A DNA stretch of 32,734 nt from VFMC01 sp039796935 (GTDB lineage Bacteria > Actinomycetota > Acidimicrobiia > Acidimicrobiales > Ilumatobacteraceae), in the NCBI GenBank assembly GCA_039796935.1, contig JBDKIV010000079.1, forward strand, positions 1-32,734, given 5' to 3'. Shown piece by piece: positions 29,500 through 32,734 of this stretch (position 1 is its first letter; every line of letters begins with the position of its first letter). The position numbers and the translations under genes are program-made. Below the pieces are notes generated by a model that was not told the origin of the DNA, made no database searches, and was given only the letters and a program-made list of their open reading frames with translations.

Positions 29500-30675
29500 A
29501 TGGCCGCACCGCTGCCGGTGACCGGCGCCTGGATGCCCGGTGACGAGCCCGGTCGTCGACGCTTCTTCGACTTCCCGGCCGGTCGGTCCTTCGCGTTGGA
29601 CACCGAGGTTGCATTGCGTGGCGTCACCCTGGCGTACGAGACATGGGGAGAACTCGACGCCGATGCGTCGAACGCGATCCTCCTCTGCCATGCGTGGACG
29701 GGCGACAGTCATGCTGCCGGGCCAGTCGGCAACGGGCATCCGAGCCCCGGCTGGTGGGACGAGGTCATCGGTCCGGGCAAGGCGATCGACACGAACCACT
29801 GGTTCGTCGTGTGCAGCAACGTACTCGGGGGCTGTCAGGGCACGACCGGCCCGGCATCTCCCCATCCCGACGACGGACGTCCCTACGGAAGCCGCTTTCC
29901 CGTCGTGACCATCCGGGACATGGTCAGGGCGCAGGCGCGCCTCGCCACGCATCTCGGCATCGACCGCTGGCGCAGTGTCATCGGGGGATCCATGGGAGGG
30001 ATGCAGGTGCTCGAATGGGCGGCGACGTTCCCTCACCGGGTCGAGTCGATCATTCCCATCGCGACCTGCGCTCAGGCAACTGCCCAACAGATCGCCTGGG
30101 GCGCGATCGGGCGTCGGGCGATCCGTCTCGATCCTCGGTGGAGGGGTGGGGACTACTACGACGCGTTGCCAGGTGACGGGCCTTCCGAGGGTCTTGCGGT
30201 GGCGCGCATGGTCGCGCAGGTCACGTTTCGGAGCGACAACGCGCTGACGGCCCGGTTCGGTCGGGAGATCGCGGACGGAAACGAGTTGAGCGGGCACCTC
30301 GACCTGTGGCAGCGATTCGAGGTCGAGCGGTACCTCGGCCACCACGGCGACAAACTGATCCGTCGCTTCGACACGAACAGTTATCTCCTGATCGGCAAGG
30401 CCATGGATCTGCACGATCTCGGCCGAGGACGAGGCGGCCTTGCTGCTGCGCTGTCCAAAGTCGTCGTTCCCTCACTCACGATCGGGATCGGGAGCGACAT
30501 GCTCTACCCGTCATACCAGCAGGAGGAGATCCATCGCCTGCTGATCGACGCGGGGGGAGACGCCGACTACCGCGAGATCGATTCACCGCACGGTCACGAC
30601 GCCTTCCTGATCGAGATCGATCAAGTGAGTGCCCATATCGGTCAGTTCCTCGCCCGGCTCGCGAACGGCGGGTGA
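29500..30675 (+). CDS. metX: Homoserine O-acetyltransferase
   Basis: Transfers acetyl from acetyl-CoA to homoserine in methionine synthesis. The 391-residue alpha/beta-hydrolase protein has the oxyanion region CHAWTGDSHAAG, the nucleophile elbow GGSMGG (Ser164), Asp333 in GIGSDMLYP and His366 in SPHGHDAF, giving an intact catalytic triad. The length is normal for MetX. It stands alone: no metY or other methionine gene is in the window, and a SAM riboswitch controls it directly. Some MetX-like proteins use succinyl-CoA instead; sequence alone does not settle that. The ATG at 29500 has a clear Shine-Dalgarno. Confidence 0.94.
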   Translation: MAAPLPVTGAWMPGDEPGRRRFFDFPAGRSFALDTEVALRGVTLAYETWGELDADASNAILLCHAWTGDSHAAGPVGNGHPSPGWWDEVIGPGKAIDTNHWFVVCSNVLGGCQGTTGPASPHPDDGRPYGSRFPVVTIRDMVRAQARLATHLGIDRWRSVIGGSMGGMQVLEWAATFPHRVESIIPIATCAQATAQQIAWGAIGRRAIRLDPRWRGGDYYDALPGDGPSEGLAVARMVAQVTFRSDNALTARFGREIADGNELSGHLDLWQRFEVERYLGHHGDKLIRRFDTNSYLLIGKAMDLHDLGRGRGGLAAALSKVVVPSLTIGIGSDMLYPSYQQEEIHRLLIDAGGDADYREIDSPHGHDAFLIEIDQVSAHIGQFLARLANGG

Positions 30676-30702
30676 GTGCCGTCGCGCCGTGTCGCGACTC
30701 AC
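30672..30702. terminator. Hairpin spanning the stops of two convergent genes
   Basis: A stem GTGA..TCAC plus GTCGCG..CGCGAC around loop CCGTGT, with a 5-nt bulge on the 5' side. It contains both the metX stop and the stop of the convergent membrane-protein gene. No T-tract; a candidate bidirectional terminator. Confidence 0.38.
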
Positions 30703-31088
30703 CTGCCGTGCGCCCGCAGGATCTCGACGGCGCGACTGTTGGCGGGCATCTTCAACGCCATCATCGCCGGCGAGCCGTCGATGTCGTGGCCCCGTACGAC
30801 GAACACCGCTCGGCGTCGAGGTGGCGCTGCCGATTCCGCCTCGATGGTCCAACTCGACGATCGACGCCGCAGTCGACGCTTCTGTTCCACCTGGACCTGT
30901 CTGCCCGCAGCGAGGAACACCTTCGTCTCTCGCCAGCGGGTGATGGACTCTCCGGTCGGTGAGATCACCTGGCCCATGCAGAGAATTCGTCGGCCGTCCT
31001 TGGAAACCCAGTGCGGTTCGATTCGGAGACCGAGCCACGCCATTGCAGCCATCGCGCCTATCGCGAGGACGAGCCAGACGAACTCCAT
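30699..31088 (-). CDS. Small membrane-anchored protein of unknown function
   Basis: I do not recognise this 129-residue protein. One N-terminal hydrophobic segment (about residues 2-21, EFVWLVLAIGAMAAMAWLGL) precedes a soluble, basic domain containing QKRRLRRRSS near its middle. The ATG at 31088 is favoured because it starts just before the membrane segment and CATGCT lies 6 nt upstream; an in-frame ATG six codons earlier is possible. Third positions are GC-rich like real genes here. Divergent from another small membrane protein 60 bp away and convergent with metX. Confidence 0.65.
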   Translation of the reverse strand: MEFVWLVLAIGAMAAMAWLGLRIEPHWVSKDGRRILCMGQVISPTGESITRWRETKVFLAAGRQVQVEQKRRLRRRSSSWTIEAESAAPPRRRAVFVVRGHDIDGSPAMMALKMPANSRAVEILRAHGR

Positions 31089-31094
31089 GACGAC

Positions 31095-31100
31095 AGCATG
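31095..31100 (-). promoter_or_regulatory. Possible -10 box of the small membrane protein gene
   Basis: CATGCT on the minus strand, 6 nt before the ATG at 31088, within the same GCATGCT context and spacing as at 15604-15609. Confidence 0.33.
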
Positions 31101-31148
31101 CCTCATGAGAGACGTCGTGGATGCCGTCGGGCACGGCAGACTGTGAGG

Positions 31149-31439
31149 GTGTCGAGCAGTGTCGTCGGGTTGCAGCGGTGGGTGAGTACGACCTTTGCTG
31201 CGCAACTGAGTGACGGGGAGGCCACGTTGCGGGTCGCCCTGTCTGCAGGTGGGCTGGTCGTACTCGGGGTGGTCCTGCTCGTCGCAACGCTCCGGTGGTG
31301 GCGTTCGACCCGACCTGAAGCCCCGGTGCTCGGCCCGTTGACGGTCATGGACGGCCGCAACTTCCGCTCGGCCGACCCCGAGGTCCGGCGGCGGTTGCTC
31401 GAGTCGGCCCGAGAGCATCAGAGCACCGACGACTCCTGA
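31149..31439 (+). CDS. Small single-pass membrane protein
   Basis: A protein of about 96 residues that I do not recognise. It has one transmembrane segment (about residues 25-46, VALSAGGLVVLGVVLLVATLRW) and a cytoplasmic-looking C-terminal tail with LTVMDGRNFRSADPEVRRRLLESA. The start is uncertain: the GTG at 31149 is used because it lies beyond the divergent gene and leaves a short N-terminus. The in-frame ATG at 31011 would run antisense through the divergent gene, and a later GTG is also possible. A second small gene follows 31 bp downstream. Confidence 0.58.
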   Translation: MSSSVVGLQRWVSTTFAAQLSDGEATLRVALSAGGLVVLGVVLLVATLRWWRSTRPEAPVLGPLTVMDGRNFRSADPEVRRRLLESAREHQSTDDS

Positions 31440-31458
31440 GCCGACCTGCGTCCGGCGA

Positions 31459-31464
31459 TACGAT
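31459..31464 (+). promoter_or_regulatory. -10 box of the 76-residue protein gene
   Basis: TACGAT, 6 nt before the ATG at 31471; a good leaderless pattern. Confidence 0.5.
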
Positions 31465-31470
31465 CGAACC

Positions 31471-31701
31471 ATGTCTGCCGGACTCGACATCGATGCCATG
31501 CTCGCCCGCTTTCGTGAGCGAGCCGCTGCCGTGCGGAAGCGCCCGCTCCCGCCCGTGGCCGGCGCAGAGCGCCAGGCATTCATCGAGCAGGCGAACACCG
31601 ACTTCATGGACTTCGCCATCATCGGGGACGCGTCGGCCAGCCTCGAGAACGGAATACTGACGCTCCAGATCGATCTCCGACCCGCTGACCAGCGGAGTTG
31701 A
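31471..31701 (+). CDS. Conserved small protein of unknown function
   Basis: A 76-residue soluble protein. The N-terminal half is a basic helix (MLARFRERAAAVRKR), and the C-terminal half contains FMDFAIIGDASASLENGILTL, a segment I have the impression is conserved among short actinobacterial proteins, though I cannot name a family. It has no membrane segment or signal. The start is supported by the TACGAT box 6 nt upstream. It lies between a small membrane protein gene and tRNA-Gly; nothing in the context reveals its role. Confidence 0.68.
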   Translation: MSAGLDIDAMLARFRERAAAVRKRPLPPVAGAERQAFIEQANTDFMDFAIIGDASASLENGILTLQIDLRPADQRS

Positions 31702-31720
31702 GCGCACTCGTCGGTTGGTG

Positions 31721-31748
31721 TTGGCGTCCGTCGATCGGCCGCTATCAT
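31721..31748 (+). promoter_or_regulatory. Promoter of tRNA-Gly
   Basis: TTGGCG (31721-31726) and TATCAT (31743-31748) with a 16-bp spacer, placing the start a few bases before the mature tRNA. This is one of the better -35/-10 pairs in the window, as expected for a stable RNA gene. Confidence 0.6.
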
Positions 31749-31761
31749 CTGGGATCGCAAT

Positions 31762-31834
31762 GCGGATGTGGCTCAGTTGGTAGAGCATCACCTTGCCAAG
31801 GTGAGGGTCGCGAGTTCGAGTCTCGTCATCCGCT
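31762..31834 (+). tRNA. tRNA-Gly (GCC)
   Basis: A full cloverleaf reads from the sequence: acceptor GCGGATG with CATCCGC (7 bp), D arm GCTC-AGTTGGTA-GAGC, anticodon stem TCACC/GGTGA around loop TTGCCAA (anticodon GCC, glycine), and T arm GCGAG-TTCGAGT-CTCGT. The discriminator base is T at 31834. CCA is not encoded. Confidence 0.96.
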
Positions 31835-31840
31835 CGCAGT

Positions 31841-31877
31841 GATCAGCGGCTCCTTCGGGGGCCGCTGATCTGCTTTT
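31841..31877 (+). terminator. Intrinsic terminator of tRNA-Gly with UUCG loop
   Basis: A 13-bp stem (GATCAGCGGCTCC with GGGGCCGCTGATC, one T-G pair) closed by a cUUCGg tetraloop and followed by TGCTTTT. It starts 6 nt after the tRNA and is by far the strongest terminator in the window. Confidence 0.93.
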
Positions 31878-32008
31878 CCGGTCGGCTGGTCCGCTGGCAT
31901 GCCCATGCTCGACGATGCCGGGTCGCCGCCATCGTGCATGATCGCCGACCGAGTCCCGTTCGGTTCGTCGTCTGTCAGACAGCATCGGAACCGTGAGAGA
32001 CTGATCAC

Positions 32009-32734
32009 ATGGTGGATCCGGCAGTCGAGGTGTTGCTCGCGATCGCGTCGGGCGACACAGAACGGGCCGCCGATCTCGCAGCCAGGGCGACCGGCGATCT
32101 GTGCGCTGCGCTGGCCATTCATCTCGAGGCTCGCGTCGATGCCGTGCACACCGTGTACGACGAAGCCCGAGCGTTCCAGGCATTCATCTCGCACGGGAGC
32201 AACCCGCTGCTCTACGAGCGGACCATCGCGAGCATCAGCCGGACCCAGCGCCGCACGCAACCACGATCCGTGCTCGACATCGGCTGTGGCGACGGTCGGA
32301 TCAGCGCCGCGAGCCGAGCGCCGAGCGTGACACGCCTCGACCTCGTCGAGCCGGCAGCAGCGATGCTCGCCGAGGCCCGGGATCGGCTCGGAGATGCGAT
32401 CGATGTGCATTGCCACGGCGAGACCGTCGAGTGCTTTCTCGCCGAGTCGGCTGGCCGCTGGGATCTGGCTCAGGCCACGTTCTCCATGCACAACCTGGAA
32501 CCAGCGAGCCGTTCTGCCGTTTGGCACGATCTTGCTCGTCGGACCCGGACGCTGCTGATCTGCGAGTTCGACGTGCCGAGTTTCCCCGATCGTTCCGAGG
32601 CCCACTGCAGGTACCTCGCCGAGCGATACGCGGTAGGAATCGCCGAGTACGCCGATCATCCCGAGGTCGTCCAGGGGTTCCTGATGCCCGTGCTGGTCGG
32701 TCAGGTCGCTCTCGATGCAGCACCGCGATACACC
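32009..32734 (+). CDS. Class I SAM-dependent methyltransferase, cut by window end
   Basis: An open frame of 242 codons that runs off the window. Motif I of class I methyltransferases, VLDIGCGDGR, begins near residue 91, with an acidic residue ending the next strand (DLVEPA), and a QATFSMHNL segment fits the motif IV region. About 90 residues precede the Rossmann fold and may form a substrate or lid domain. The substrate is unknown. The ATG at 32009 is preceded 6 nt away by GAGACT, a weak -10. The 130-bp stretch between the tRNA terminator and this gene holds only a short palindrome, GTCTG-T-CAGAC, at 31970-31980. Confidence 0.82.
   Translation, partial: MVDPAVEVLLAIASGDTERAADLAARATGDLCAALAIHLEARVDAVHTVYDEARAFQAFISHGSNPLLYERTIASISRTQRRTQPRSVLDIGCGDGRISAASRAPSVTRLDLVEPAAAMLAEARDRLGDAIDVHCHGETVECFLAESAGRWDLAQATFSMHNLEPASRSAVWHDLARRTRTLLICEFDVPSFPDRSEAHCRYLAERYAVGIAEYADHPEVVQGFLMPVLVGQVALDAAPRYT

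Noticed and set aside
31970..31980. GTCTG-T-CAGAC palindrome before the methyltransferase gene as an operator
   Set aside because: Five-base arms are too short to stand out from chance in 32 kb, and no matching copy or clear promoter context was found.
31762..32008. Integration site with a mobile element at tRNA-Gly
   Set aside because: No integrase, no repeated tRNA 3' end and no change in composition was seen; a normal terminator follows the tRNA.

Overview
The window is GC-rich, densely packed DNA from a free-living actinobacterium. I favour Acidimicrobiia (Ilumatobacter-like). The reasons are high G/C at third codon positions, an actinobacterial gene set (WS/DGAT acyltransferase, FadD-like ligase, LytR_C lipoprotein, long PurC), and the many start codons that lie only 6-9 nt downstream of a TANNNT-like -10 box, which points to widespread leaderless transcription. 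The lineage is inference; no rRNA or other phylogenetic marker is present.

Left part (1-3957): the 5' portion of murJ (lipid II flippase, cut by the window edge) overlaps a small membrane-protein gene upstream of it. These two are divergent from a MoxR ATPase / CoxE-like VWA gene pair. A perfect 16-bp palindrome sits in the shared 64-bp promoter region.

Central block (4000-14315, all minus strand): a compact purine operon, purL-purQ-purC-purF-purDM, followed after 52 bp by purN-guaB. Most junctions are 1-4 nt stop/start overlaps. Three points stand out. PurL carries an N-terminal PurS-like extension and no separate purS is seen. PurD and PurM are fused in one 724-residue chain with purN next to it, the same domain order as the eukaryotic trifunctional GART protein. 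A 17/19-identical sequence lies exactly 29 bp upstream of the -10 boxes of both purL and purN, and I found it nowhere else in the window.

Middle-right (14383-26578): mostly short transcription units. They encode a histidine phosphatase, a LytR_C-type lipoprotein with a Thr-repeat linker, a GMC oxidoreductase, a WS/DGAT acyltransferase, an aldo/keto reductase, a small acidic protein, an MBL-fold hydrolase coupled to a CrtL-type lycopene cyclase, SURF1 (whose 3' end overlaps the cyclase gene by 107 bp on the opposite strand), an APH-like kinase, a DUF4262 protein, a Tat-exported polysaccharide deacetylase, and a saccharopine-dehydrogenase-family enzyme.

Right part (26599-32734): an operator-like region full of GATCAGTC/CTGACT elements precedes an acyl-CoA synthetase coupled to an isocitrate lyase/PEP mutase-family enzyme. 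A SAM-I/SAM-IV-type riboswitch then leads metX. After it come three small proteins, tRNA-Gly(GCC) with a strong UUCG-loop terminator, and a methyltransferase gene truncated by the window end. No CRISPR array, insertion sequence, prophage or other mobile element is visible, and no stretch longer than about 300 bases lacks a feature.
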